The notes below the pieces were generated by a model. It made no database searches. It worked only from the letters and a program-made list of their open reading frames with translations, and was not told where the DNA came from. The position numbers were made by a program, and so were the translations under genes. Below, piece by piece: positions 35,924 through 45,498 of a stretch of DNA of 64,000 nt. Source of the DNA: Candidatus Nitrosocosmicus sp. (GTDB lineage: Archaea > Thermoproteota > Nitrososphaeria > Nitrososphaerales > Nitrososphaeraceae); contig JARFXS010000001.1 in the NCBI GenBank assembly GCA_029194465.1, positions 62,001 to 126,000 of the forward strand. The letters run 5' to 3'. Position 1 is the stretch's first letter. Every line of letters starts with the position of its first letter.

Positions 35924-37882
35924 TTAACTAGATTTCAGTTTTAACAAAATTTCATTTACCTTTTTGAGATGTTGTCTGTGCTCAATTGCTTTTTCAAACT
36001 CCAATTCCTCTGCAAATTTGTTCATCTGAGTCTCTATTTTGGTCGATAACTCTATTAAATCATTTCTAGTCATTGTTTTCAAATTAACCTCCAAGTTTGA
36101 GATATTTGAATTCTTTTGAGGGATCGGTTTTGTGATACTTTTAGGCTCAATTTTGTTTTCTAGATTAAATTCGATCTGTTTTTTGCGCCTTCTATTAGTT
36201 TCTATTACTGCTTCCTTTATGGATTTGGTCACCGAATTTGAATACATGATTACCTTCCCATCAATGTTCCTAGCGGCCCTCCCAAAGGTTTGAATAAGAC
36301 TAGTATAATTTCTTAAGAAGCCTTCTTTGTCAGCATCCAAAATAGCCACAAGAGAAACTTCAGGCAAGTCTAATCCTTCTCTTAACAGATTTATGCCAAC
36401 TAACACATCAAACTCTCCTATCCTAAGCTGTCTAAGTAATTCAGTCCGTTCCAGACCACTAATTTCCGAATGAATATACCTTACCTTAATCCCGTTTCTA
36501 GAGAGGTAGTCTGCCATATCTTCGGCCATCTTCTTAGTCAATGTCGTCACTAATGTTCTCTGCTTCTTTGAGACCCTTTCTTGAATCTGATAGATTAGAT
36601 CTGAAATCTGACCTTGAGTTTTTTTTATTTCTATTTGAGGATCGACTAATCCTGTAGGCCTAACTAGTTGCTCAACAAGATTATCATGGTTATTTATCTC
36701 ATATTTTCCGGGCGTTGCGGATACATATATTACATGATTAAGATATTTTTCAAACTCCTCAAACTTGAGAGGTCGGTTATCAAATGCACTTGGTAATCGG
36801 AACCCATAATCTATCAATGTTTTTTTCCTTGAATAATCTCCTTTGTACATTCCCATAATCTGAGGTAAAGTTACATGAGATTCATCTATGACTAGCAGGA
36901 AATCTTTATCAAAAAAATCTAATAGACAATAAGCCGGTTGACCCCTCTTTCTGCCATCAAAGTGCCTTGAATAATTCTCTATTCCGCTGCAATATCCTAA
37001 TTCCGATAGCATTTCGAGATCATAATTTGTCCTAGATAGTAATCTTTGCCTTTCAAGTTCGGAGGGCAATTTGGGGTACCATTCTTCCAATTCTTTCTTT
37101 ATTGATACGAGTGCCATTTTCTGACTATCTTCATCTACAATATAGTGTTTGGCAGGAAAAATGATTATCGAATCTAATTGTTTTTTTATATCTTTAGTCA
37201 GTTTATCGATCATTGTAATTTTTTCTACTTGTTGTCCGAAAAGACTAATCCTTATTATATCATCAGAATATCCTGGAATAATATCTATTATGTCTCCTTT
37301 GGTACTAAAAGATCCGCTTGTCAAATTCATATCATTTCTTTCATATCTTATTTTTATTAAATTCCTGATAATACTTCTTCTATCTATCTCCATCTCCTTC
37401 TTAAGTGTAAGAGATTGCTCTCTCCATTCATGGGGTGAACCCAATGAATAAATACATGAAACAGTGGCGATGATAATTGTCGGTTCCCCTGACAATAACA
37501 TTGATGTTGATTCGAGACGCATTTGTTCGATTTTTTCATTTATTTCAGTATCCTTTTCTATATAGGTATCAGTTTGAGGCAAATAACTTTCTGGTTGGTA
37601 ATAATCATAGAAGCTCACAAAATACCCTACATTGTTATTTGGGAAAAATTCCTTAAACTCAGTATATAGTTGAGCGGACAAAGTTTTGTTGTGTGATATT
37701 ACCAAAGTATTTTTCTTGTATTTGGCTATTACATTGGCAACTGTATACGTTTTACCACTGCCAGTAACTCCTAGGAGTATCTGTCTTTTTTTCTTTTTTT
37801 CTAATCCATCTATCAATCCTTTAATTGCATTTGGCTGATCTCCACTGGGAACTAGATCGTTTGATAATTGAAAATTGCCCAA
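35924..37882 (-). CDS. uvrB: Excinuclease ABC subunit B
   Basis: This 652-residue helicase-like subunit verifies damage and recruits UvrC. Motifs are QILLGVTGSGKTYTVANV (Walker A), the beta-hairpin NVGYFVSFYDYYQPESYLP, VIDESHVTLPQI (motif II), then VLVGINLLREGLDLPEVSL and FGRAARNIDGKVIMYS (motifs V and VI). The C-terminal UVR domain ends with FAEELEFEKAIEHRQHL. The length matches the family. It leads the uvr unit and has a roughly 120-base upstream spacer. Confidence 0.96.
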   Translation of the reverse strand: MGNFQLSNDLVPSGDQPNAIKGLIDGLEKKKKRQILLGVTGSGKTYTVANVIAKYKKNTLVISHNKTLSAQLYTEFKEFFPNNNVGYFVSFYDYYQPESYLPQTDTYIEKDTEINEKIEQMRLESTSMLLSGEPTIIIATVSCIYSLGSPHEWREQSLTLKKEMEIDRRSIIRNLIKIRYERNDMNLTSGSFSTKGDIIDIIPGYSDDIIRISLFGQQVEKITMIDKLTKDIKKQLDSIIIFPAKHYIVDEDSQKMALVSIKKELEEWYPKLPSELERQRLLSRTNYDLEMLSELGYCSGIENYSRHFDGRKRGQPAYCLLDFFDKDFLLVIDESHVTLPQIMGMYKGDYSRKKTLIDYGFRLPSAFDNRPLKFEEFEKYLNHVIYVSATPGKYEINNHDNLVEQLVRPTGLVDPQIEIKKTQGQISDLIYQIQERVSKKQRTLVTTLTKKMAEDMADYLSRNGIKVRYIHSEISGLERTELLRQLRIGEFDVLVGINLLREGLDLPEVSLVAILDADKEGFLRNYTSLIQTFGRAARNIDGKVIMYSNSVTKSIKEAVIETNRRRKKQIEFNLENKIEPKSITKPIPQKNSNISNLEVNLKTMTRNDLIELSTKIETQMNKFAEELEFEKAIEHRQHLKKVNEILLKLKSS

Positions 37883-38000
37883 GACTTACTACCTCATATA
37901 TAACTCATAAACCATGTCACTTACCAATAAGAGTCTGTTAAACAAGTTTATCTAAATCTATATATTCTAGCGGTTAGATAATATTTTGCATTCTCATAAC

Positions 38001-39329
38001 TTAGGAAAATTTTGACAAGGCATGAACTGGAGAAATCTTGGAACCTTTGTAAGCCGGATACAGTCCAGAAAAAATACTCAAAACTATAACGGTTATACCA
38101 ATTTTTGATATTTCTATGATATTAAAAACTGGATAAATATCTAGGGGTAGATTGAGAAAGTAAAGAAAGCCACTAAGAAGAATGTGTGAACCTAAAAACC
38201 CAAATATAATTCCTACTATTGCTCCAATTATCCCCAGAAATACAGATTCCGTTAAGAACATTCCAAGTATAACACGATTTGTTCCACCTAATGCCTTAAT
38301 TATCCCGATTTCCCTGGTTCTTTCGACTACTGAGGTGTAAATGGTGATGATTATCCCAATGGAGCCTACTATCAGAGAAAATATAGCAATACTTGAAATA
38401 AATGTGCTAATTCCAATGATGAATTTAGTCAGACTTTTGATAATTTCAAGTGAATTAAGAATGGTTACCTGATTATTAAAGTACTTTTGAACATCTTTTA
38501 CAATGTTGTCTACTTTGTCAATATTGTCATAGGTTAAAAATAACAGATCATAATCATCTGATTTTTCCAGAATTTCTTTTCCTTTTTGAACATCAATGAA
38601 GATGGAGTTGTCTATGAGAGGATTTCCTGTGGAATTTATTATTCCTAAGACTGCAAAAGTGCTATTATTAGATAAGTCTGATTTGCCGCTAGTAAGCTCT
38701 TTTAAATTACTTAATGTTACCTCATTATTATTATCTATGAATTGGTTCCTTTCTTGGTTTTCTGCAGCGTTGTTGATTATTTGATCAGAAGTATTCATGA
38801 ATATTTTCTCACTTATTTTCTGAGGGATTACGACATAATTTTGAGATGCTAAATCTAGACCATCAAGTCCTGTGTTTAAATCAGGGATTATGTTAGTCAA
38901 GTTATTAAAGTCTACGGCCAAAACATTAGTTACTTGTGAATGATTTTGATAATTTAACATTACTACACCCTGAAAAGCCGGATTTATCATTTGAACGCCG
39001 GGAATCTCCTTCAAGTATTGCATGGCTTTATCATCAAAAGGGATATTTTTTCCAACCAAGGTCATGTTTTGGTCGAAAAGCACTTGCAGTTTATTTCGTA
39101 TGCCATCTATACTTGACCCTTGTATTTTATCTGTATTTGATATAACTATCTGATTAGGAAGAATTTTCTTAAAATTTTGTTCTACAAAGTATATTAGACC
39201 TTGAGATAGGCTATTAAGAGAAACTAATAATCCGCAACCCATTATGATCATAAGGATAGTAAGAGCATTCCTTGTTTTTCTCTCCTTAATGGAGCTGTAT
39301 GTTAGGAATAGAATCTCTTTAAAATCCAT
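38001..39329 (-). CDS. ABC transporter permease, MacB/FtsX type
   Basis: This 442-residue membrane protein has the FtsX/MacB layout: one N-terminal helix (ALTILMIIMGCGLLVSL, about 22-38), a large extracytoplasmic domain to about residue 300 and three C-terminal helices. Between the helices is REIGIIKALGGTNRVILGMF, the conserved cytoplasmic loop that contacts the ATPase. The substrate is unknown; relatives export lipoproteins or peptides, or signal mechanically to hydrolases. No ATPase gene is adjacent, which is unusual since the pair normally sits together. The start ATG is at 39329. Confidence 0.83.
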   Translation of the reverse strand: MDFKEILFLTYSSIKERKTRNALTILMIIMGCGLLVSLNSLSQGLIYFVEQNFKKILPNQIVISNTDKIQGSSIDGIRNKLQVLFDQNMTLVGKNIPFDDKAMQYLKEIPGVQMINPAFQGVVMLNYQNHSQVTNVLAVDFNNLTNIIPDLNTGLDGLDLASQNYVVIPQKISEKIFMNTSDQIINNAAENQERNQFIDNNNEVTLSNLKELTSGKSDLSNNSTFAVLGIINSTGNPLIDNSIFIDVQKGKEILEKSDDYDLLFLTYDNIDKVDNIVKDVQKYFNNQVTILNSLEIIKSLTKFIIGISTFISSIAIFSLIVGSIGIIITIYTSVVERTREIGIIKALGGTNRVILGMFLTESVFLGIIGAIVGIIFGFLGSHILLSGFLYFLNLPLDIYPVFNIIEISKIGITVIVLSIFSGLYPAYKGSKISPVHALSKFS

Positions 39330-39401
39330 GTCGTCTAGTCATGAGGAGTTGGACTCAGTTATATAATGTTTTTAAATATGAATTGAACACCATCTGTTAA
39401 T

Positions 39402-40100
39402 TTGGGTCACACTAACCAAATTCTTTGCATAAAGAATATTTCCATCGAGACTTTGGGCAACATGAAAAGTTATTTTTTATCAGACGGATTCAAGGTCAAA
39501 GAAATCCTTGCCACCACAAAGGCAATAAGATCTCAAAACTTACCAGAATACGATGCGGTTTTTATTCTTGGTGGACCAATGTCCGTTAATGATAACCTTG
39601 ATTATCTCCTAGAAGAAAAAAATTTAATCCATTCTTCTTTCGATCTGGGGATCCCGATTTTTGGAATTTGCCTTGGTTCACAACTAATCGCTTCTAGCTG
39701 TGGAGGAAAAGTATACCCAGGACCAAAAAAAGAGATCGGGTGGGGCGAAGTACGAATAACGAGTAAAGGCCAATCGAGTATATTTGATAGTATACGAGGG
39801 AATGAAATCCGGGTGTTCCATTGGCATGGTGATACGTTTACCTTGCCCCGCGAAGCCGAAATTTTGTCTGAATCGGACTTGTATATCCAAGCTTTTAGAT
39901 TCAAAAATGCCATTGGGATTCAGTTTCATTTGGAGGTAACAAAAAATATGATTCAAAATTGGATTCGCAAGTATCATAAAGAGTTGAAAAATGAAAATCT
40001 AAGTAGCGATGGACTTGTTAACGATATCGATAGAAACGTATCGGAGGTACAAAGGTTATCAAAGATAGTATATACTAATTTTAAGTCTATGATTGAATAG
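39402..40100 (+). CDS. Class I glutamine amidotransferase (GMP synthase-like)
   Basis: This 232-residue protein is a stand-alone GATase1 domain. The nucleophile elbow is FGICLGSQLIASSCGG (about 88-103) and the catalytic His-Glu pair is in AIGIQFHLEVT. GGPMSVND and EIGWGEV are typical of the GuaA-like GATase group. No synthetase partner is next to it, so it may work on a free amide or gamma-glutamyl compound. The start is TTG at 39402, about 35 bases after a TATA-like ATATAATG; there is no RBS. Confidence 0.8.
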   Translation: MGHTNQILCIKNISIETLGNMKSYFLSDGFKVKEILATTKAIRSQNLPEYDAVFILGGPMSVNDNLDYLLEEKNLIHSSFDLGIPIFGICLGSQLIASSCGGKVYPGPKKEIGWGEVRITSKGQSSIFDSIRGNEIRVFHWHGDTFTLPREAEILSESDLYIQAFRFKNAIGIQFHLEVTKNMIQNWIRKYHKELKNENLSSDGLVNDIDRNVSEVQRLSKIVYTNFKSMIE

Positions 40101-40268
40101 TTACACTTTAGTTGTCTTGTCAGCCCAGCAGGGGTCACCCGACAATTGTGCAGATACGACGCTGCTTAGATTTTTCCCACCAATTCGACAATCTTTTTCT
40201 AATAGGATATACTCACTATTGAATCTAAACCCGTATTGAATCAAACTAGATATGGGTTGATTCCATAT

Positions 40269-41345
40269 CTATTTGGCTTCATAGATAATATTAAACGGCG
40301 TTTGAGTAGCCCGTCTGAATTTTGTAAACCCTGCCTCGAGAGCCAAATTCCTAACCATATTTTCACCTGCCTGTGCACCAAGGGCAATTCCTTTATCTGC
40401 AAGGGAATTGGGGACACAAATTATGGAAGAGGCTGCGTAGTATATCCTTCCTACCATGTTCAGGTTATCTTCTATTTTATCATTGGCCATAGGTTCTACT
40501 ATCATACACGATCCATCGGGCTTTAGGGACTCTTTAGCAAATTTCAATGCTCCTAGGGGGTCTCCCATGTCATGAAGACAATCAAAAAAAGTCACCAAGT
40601 CGTAGTCGTTACCAATGGATTCAGTGGCAGAAACTTGCGAAAATCTTACGTTTTTGTCTAGATTTTCATTTTTGGCATTAGTAGTTGCAGCCTCAATAGA
40701 AGGTAGGTGGTTATCAAATCCAAAGAATTGAGAATTTGGATAATTTTGTGCCATTATGGTTGTTGATATACCGTACCCACAACCTATGTCTGCAACTTTC
40801 CCCCCTTTTCTCAGTATTTGTTCGATTCCCTCAAGAGCGGGGATCCAGAATTGAACTAGGTTACTCATATAATTAGGCCTAAAAAATTTTGCAGTCCCTT
40901 CATAAAGATCGTGATGATGATCACCCCATCTCAGTCCCTCCCCAGTTTGAAAAATTTTTACAAACTTATCTTCATCTTTAAATATGGATCTTAAAACTTG
41001 GTAACCGCCAAGGAGATATGCTGGACTATTTTCATCTGCCAAGACCATCGCATTCTCTGCTGACAAAGTGAATTTCTTATTTCCGGGATCATAAGTTAGA
41101 TATCCTGCTGCTGCCTGACTTGCGAGCCATTCTCTGATATAACGCTCAGCTGTGTTCGTATTATGTGCTAACTCCTCTGACGTCATGGGTCCAAATCGAC
41201 TTAGGGCCTTATAAAGACCAAGTCTGTCACCTAGAATAATCATCATGGATCCTAAACTGCTGCCTAGATCGCCGATTGCCTGAGTTACAAATTCTTCTAG
41301 TTTTTTGCTATCAAAAGCATTTGAACTGTTTGAATTCATATCCAT
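40269..41345 (-). CDS. SAM-dependent methyltransferase with N-terminal winged helix
   Basis: This 358-residue protein has a winged-helix dimerisation region (residues about 20-100, with RLGLYKALSRFGPMTSEELA and ERYIREWLASQAAAGYL) and a C-terminal methyltransferase domain with motif I GGKVADIGCGYGISTTIMAQ, FFGFDNHLPSIE and LVTFFDCLHDMGDP. The arrangement resembles O-methyltransferase-like enzymes seen in actinobacteria and archaea that act on quinones or small metabolites. The substrate is unknown. The ATG at 41345 gives MDMNSNSSNAFDSKKLEEF. Convergent with the amidotransferase gene. Confidence 0.78.
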   Translation of the reverse strand: MDMNSNSSNAFDSKKLEEFVTQAIGDLGSSLGSMMIILGDRLGLYKALSRFGPMTSEELAHNTNTAERYIREWLASQAAAGYLTYDPGNKKFTLSAENAMVLADENSPAYLLGGYQVLRSIFKDEDKFVKIFQTGEGLRWGDHHHDLYEGTAKFFRPNYMSNLVQFWIPALEGIEQILRKGGKVADIGCGYGISTTIMAQNYPNSQFFGFDNHLPSIEAATTNAKNENLDKNVRFSQVSATESIGNDYDLVTFFDCLHDMGDPLGALKFAKESLKPDGSCMIVEPMANDKIEDNLNMVGRIYYAASSIICVPNSLADKGIALGAQAGENMVRNLALEAGFTKFRRATQTPFNIIYEAK

Positions 41346-42332
41346 ATTATATGACTTTAAGATATTAATTTTTCAGGAAAATAATAATAAATTCTCTATT
41401 CCGAAATAACCTTGTTAATTAAGTCCTGTTGCAGGTCCTAACATAGACTTTGCGTTATGTTCTTTTGACCACACATCATATTGATTGGGGAAAAATTGTG
41501 TTGTAGATTTCACCAGTATTATTTCTTAACTACATGAAAAACTATTTTCGAATTGTTTCTTATCAACATTTGCTCATTCATCAGCTCGATCTTAATGTGT
41601 AGATTATGTTGTTCATTCGACAGTTTTTCACTTCTGGTGGTATATTAAACCTAACATTCAGTGAAAAAAACTGCAATTTCAACATAAATTCAACTAAGCC
41701 TTTTTTTTGTTTCAATCAAACCTTATATTCTAGTATTTGATATCACGGAATAGCTATATTGATTTATTTTGACCTTTTAAATCATCATTAATTCATCAAA
41801 CAACTAGTTGACATGAAAAAATGAAATTCGTAAGCAATCGTCACATGATTCCGACAAGACAACCATGCTCGATTTTAATTATTCTATGAATTCTTATAGA
41901 TAATTATACTGCTATCCAAACTATACAGTGCTGGGTTGAGTAAAAATAATAATAGATTAAATAACTCCGCAGTCGCCGATCCCGAGTTCGCGAAAGCGAA
42001 TTCCATATTGAAAGAGAAAATGGACTTAGCACTTCGGGTATTCAGACAGCATATACCAAGAAAAATTGCTAGTGGAGGTTTTTTTTGATTAGTAGTGTAA
42101 AGATCAGGGTACTAAACAAAATTAATAGAAACATATTTTTAGGAATTTTGGAAACTAAAGTCGATTTAACTATTTCAAACTATTATGGAGTTCTACGATA
42201 AATAAACATGGATATTGCGACGGGAAACCGATTATGACATAGATCTAGTTCTTATTTTGTAGTGATCTGTCAATGGAAATGTCATCTGTGAATTTAATAT
42301 TTTTATGTCAAAATTTGTTAATACACCTGAGG
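41346..42332. other. Long AT-rich intergenic region
   Basis: Nearly 1 kb between the methyltransferase and tRNA-His. Apart from a possible small gene at 41936-42088 it shows only AT-rich runs and homopolymers. I see no clear RNA fold, direct repeat or remnant of a known gene. Confidence 0.5.
41936..42088 (+). CDS. Possible small protein, 50 residues
   Basis: From TTG at 41936 the frame reads MSKNNNRLNNSAVADPEFAK, then ANSILKEKMDLALRVFRQH, ending IPRKIASGGFF at 42088. The middle is a predicted amphipathic helix and the local GC content (CGCAGTCGCCGATCCCGAG) is clearly above the surrounding spacer, as in coding DNA. The stop follows a T-run, so the true end could differ. I recognise no family. 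Confidence 0.4.
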   Translation: MSKNNNRLNNSAVADPEFAKANSILKEKMDLALRVFRQHIPRKIASGGFF

Positions 42333-42437
42333 GGCCTTCGGAGGGATTTGAACCCTCCTCAAGCGGTTTCCGTATTCTTTAAGAAACTAAGTGAAATCCA
42401 CAGCCGCCTATACTAACCAGGCTATACTACGAAGGCC
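42333..42437 (-). tRNA. tRNA-His (GTG) with 30-base intron
   Basis: The acceptor stem GCCTTCG pairs with CGAAGGC, with an extra G at position -1 (42437) facing discriminator C73 (42333), the identity pair of tRNA-His. D-stem GTAT/GTAT, anticodon stem GGCGG/CCGCT and T-stem GAGGG/CCCTC all pair. The anticodon is GTG at 42401-42399. The intron 42368-42397 interrupts the loop between positions 37 and 38, the canonical archaeal site cut by the splicing endonuclease. No CCA is encoded. It is transcribed leftwards. Confidence 0.93.
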
Positions 42438-42450
42438 ACTAATTGAATCA

Positions 42451-42465
42451 AAATTTTATATAGAT
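42451..42465 (-). promoter_or_regulatory. TATA-like promoter of tRNA-His
   Basis: On the minus strand this reads TATCTATATAAAATTT, starting about 28 bases before the tRNA 5' end. The spacing fits an archaeal TATA box directing transcription from the first tRNA base. Confidence 0.45.
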
Positions 42466-42567
42466 AATTAATATATAATTGTTTTAACTTTACATACATA
42501 GCAAAAATTTGTTATAAACTTCCGCTACTGTATAAAACTTATATTTCTATATTCATCCACTTAAGGG

Positions 42568-43599
42568 ATGAGCTGTTCTGGTGAAATATATTCTCACAGC
42601 AATACTGATGCTGACCTTATCCAAATTACACCTGCTGTTAAACAAAAATTAAGAAAAGCCAAATATGGAGTATTTAATCATTCAGCCGTAGAATTATGTC
42701 ATTGGACAAAAAAATCTTTTTCTGATGGTGGGTCATGCTATAAGCACAAATTTTATGGAATATCCACTCATAGATGCATGGAAATGACTCCCACAGCTCT
42801 AAATTGTGAGAATCGTTGCATTTATTGTTGGAGGCCAACCGAATTTTACGACACAATGGAAATGCCCGCCCATTTGGTTGATGATCCAGAAGTAATTGTT
42901 GAAAACCTTTTAGAAGAACGACGAAAATTGGTCGTTGGATATTATGGGAAGACAGGAGTTAACTTCTCGAAATTGGATGAATCTCTTTTCCCAGAACATT
43001 ACGCAGTTTCTCTTTCAGGGGAACCGACTATGTATCCTAAATTGCCTGAGCTGATAAAATACTTGTCCAGACTGAAGGCCACAAAGTCAATATTTTTGGT
43101 AACTAACGGACAAGAACCTGAAATGTTGTATAGACTAGCCAATGAAAATGCTCTACCCACTCAGATCTACTTGTCCACCAACGCATCAAACAAGAATTTG
43201 TTTTATAAAATAAATGGACCAAGGCATAGAAATGCATGGGAGAGATGGCTTCAGAGTCTTGATTTTATTTCCAAAGTTAATACACGCACAGTCTTACGTT
43301 TTACTTTAATTCGAAATTTCAACGATAACCCTTCATTTCTTAAGGATTTTGCTAAGTTAGTTGAAATAGGAAATCCACATTTTATTGAATTGAAATCATA
43401 CATGCATATTGGAATGTCTACAAATAGACTGGAAGAATCAAATATGTTAGAGATGGATGAAGTGAGGGCATTTTCCAGTGGATTAAAAACCCATTTGGAT
43501 GACTACTCTATAATGGACGAAAGTATAGTATCTAGAATTGTTGTTTTGCAAAACAAAGCTCGATTTGTTTCAAGATGGATAGATTCTTATCCGCAATAA
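42568..43599 (+). CDS. taw1: tRNA 4-demethylwyosine synthase Taw1 (TYW1)
   Basis: This 343-residue radical SAM enzyme builds the tricyclic ring of wyosine at G37 of tRNA-Phe from N1-methylguanosine and pyruvate. It has the CENRCIYCWRPTEFYD cluster (CxxxCxxC), an upstream FNHSAVELCHWTKKSF and CYKHKFYGISTHRCMEMTP with cysteines for the second cluster, and SLSGEPTMYPKLPELI. TNRLEESNM is also typical. The ATG at 42568 begins MSCSGEIYSH. The length agrees with archaeal Taw1, which lacks the flavodoxin domain of the eukaryal protein. Confidence 0.92.
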   Translation: MSCSGEIYSHSNTDADLIQITPAVKQKLRKAKYGVFNHSAVELCHWTKKSFSDGGSCYKHKFYGISTHRCMEMTPTALNCENRCIYCWRPTEFYDTMEMPAHLVDDPEVIVENLLEERRKLVVGYYGKTGVNFSKLDESLFPEHYAVSLSGEPTMYPKLPELIKYLSRLKATKSIFLVTNGQEPEMLYRLANENALPTQIYLSTNASNKNLFYKINGPRHRNAWERWLQSLDFISKVNTRTVLRFTLIRNFNDNPSFLKDFAKLVEIGNPHFIELKSYMHIGMSTNRLEESNMLEMDEVRAFSSGLKTHLDDYSIMDESIVSRIVVLQNKARFVSRWIDSYPQ

Positions 43600-43615
43600 A
43601 GGACTTGTGCTCATT

Positions 43616-44166
43616 TTAGCCTTGGGATTGATACCATTTTAGAAATCTATCTATTGCAATTTTTCTATGCGATATTTGATTCTTTGTTTCCAAATCCATT
43701 TGACCGAATGTCAAGTCGGAATTTCCAGGTACGAAAATCGGATCAAAACCCCAACCTCCGGTTGTAAGTTCAAATGCTATTTTGCCTTTTATTTCACCAG
43801 TAAATAATTCGATTTTATTACCATCATGAAATGCAATTATCGACTTAAAACTCGCATTTCTATTTACCTTATTACCTAGCAAGTCTAGAATACCTGTGTT
43901 TCCAATTGTTTTATTTACGTATGAAGAATAAACACCCGGAAAATCTTTTAGGGCTTCTATGAAAAGACCGTCATCTTCGACAAATATTTCTTTTTATTAA
44001 TCCTAAATGCTTGCAGGACTTTATTTTCTGCTACCTTCAACAAACTATCGGATTGAATTTCTTTCAATTCCATCTTTCTAAAGGTGACCTCAAATGAATT
44101 CTTTCTGGCCGAAATTATGTGGTTTATTTCATTGTATTTATTAATATTGCTGCTAGCAAAATCCAT
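43616..44166 (-). CDS. XTP/dITP diphosphatase RdgB/HAM1 (one frameshift)
   Basis: This roughly 183-residue enzyme removes deaminated purine nucleoside triphosphates. The N-terminus reads FASSNINKYNEINHII and LKEIQSDSLLKVAENKVLQA. One base is missing in the T5 run at 43991-43995; corrected, the chain continues EIFVEDDGLFIEALKDFPGV and YSSYVNKTIG, the substrate and metal site. The end has TTGGWGFDPIFVPGNSDLTF, QMDLETKNQISHRKIA and RFLKWY. The ATG at 44166 is divergent from the antiporter gene. Confidence 0.9.
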
Positions 44167-44285
44167 ATCGTTCTTTAATGCACTGTTTAATTTGATTTTA
44201 CTGGGCTCTTTGTTCTTTCAATTATCAATTAATTTAAGGCAAAATATTAAATTTATATGCTGTTTTGAGATAAATTTAACTGTTT

Positions 44286-45329
44286 TTGAATATTGAGAAT
44301 TTTCTACTAATGTTGGCTTGGCTGGGAGGGCTCATCTTTGCAAGCTGGGTTTTATCATACGGTGCAGAACATCTGTCTGCTAGATTTGGAGCCAAATTTG
44401 TAGGTAGAACCTTGTTAAGTGTTGCAACAACGCTTCCAGAAATAGCAATTGTCATTTATGCGGCATCAGTGGGCCTTTATGAAGTTGCAATAGGTGCAGG
44501 GCTTGGAAGTAATATTTTGATGATGACCCTCGGTCTAGCATTAATGTTAATAATTGCAACTACGAGGTTATCAAAAGCGCCGATTAAAAGAATTGATGTG
44601 AGTACATTCAAAATTGATAAAGTGTTCCTATTGGTTTCTGCTCTAATAAGTGCGATTCTCTTGCTTGACGGATATAATTTCATAGATGGATTCATTTTTG
44701 TTGGGATGTTCGTAGCCTATGTAATAATAGCATATGTAGAGATGAAGAGAGAGCAAAAGATCAGTGAACCAGCCGTTGTTAATACCATAGAAGGTACATC
44801 AGTTACTACTCCAGTTCACATTTCAACAAACAAGAATGATATGACAAAAGCTATTTTGGCCTTCGTAGCAGGTACCATTGGTATTTTGGTAGCTGCTGGT
44901 CCATTTATTGATTCTCTTCAGACCTTTTCTGAAGATATTGGCGTATCCACAATTGTTTTAGCAGTCATAATCAGTCCTATTGCAGGAGAAATGCCCGAAA
45001 AAATTTCTATGATGATATTAGCTAGGAAGGGGGCTGCAGGGACTGCAATCGCTATAGCAAATGTCCTCGGGTCCAAAATACTAAATAATTCCCTTCTATT
45101 GGGTGTAGCGATCATAGCTGCCATGTATCATGGTGGGTTCTTTACTACCATTCCTAATAGCGAGCTATTGTGGTTTCAGATGATGCTAGCTACATCAATT
45201 ACTATAGTAGCATTGATTCCGTTGTTTAAAAAATACATCGGCATCCGCGTTGGGGTATTTCTGGTGGGGCTTTATATACTTAGCATTGTGATCCAATTTT
45301 TTGCTCCTGTAGAGATCAAACCACACTAA
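44286..45329 (+). CDS. Cation/calcium antiporter (CaCA family)
   Basis: This 347-residue membrane protein has about ten helices in two inverted halves. The alpha repeats read ATTLPEIAIVIYAASVGLYE with GAGLGSNILMM, and IISPIAGEMPEKISMMILA with ANVLGSKILNNSLLLG. These carry the cation-binding acidic residues, though the second has a variant PEK. It should exchange Ca2+ or another cation for H+ or Na+ across the membrane. A polar loop at about 155-185 joins the halves. The start is TTG at 44286; no RBS is obvious. Confidence 0.85.
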   Translation: MNIENFLLMLAWLGGLIFASWVLSYGAEHLSARFGAKFVGRTLLSVATTLPEIAIVIYAASVGLYEVAIGAGLGSNILMMTLGLALMLIIATTRLSKAPIKRIDVSTFKIDKVFLLVSALISAILLLDGYNFIDGFIFVGMFVAYVIIAYVEMKREQKISEPAVVNTIEGTSVTTPVHISTNKNDMTKAILAFVAGTIGILVAAGPFIDSLQTFSEDIGVSTIVLAVIISPIAGEMPEKISMMILARKGAAGTAIAIANVLGSKILNNSLLLGVAIIAAMYHGGFFTTIPNSELLWFQMMLATSITIVALIPLFKKYIGIRVGVFLVGLYILSIVIQFFAPVEIKPH

Positions 45330-45498
45330 CTTTTTTTCAAAAATAATTTATCTACGTATTATTTTCAATAATCTCAAGTTAATATCAAAAATATAGTAAA
45401 AAATTCGATATGTTTGAGATATAATATATAAATTGTTAATTTTTCTATAAAAATATTATATGTAAATTTTAAAAACAACCCCATACTAATACTTTCTA

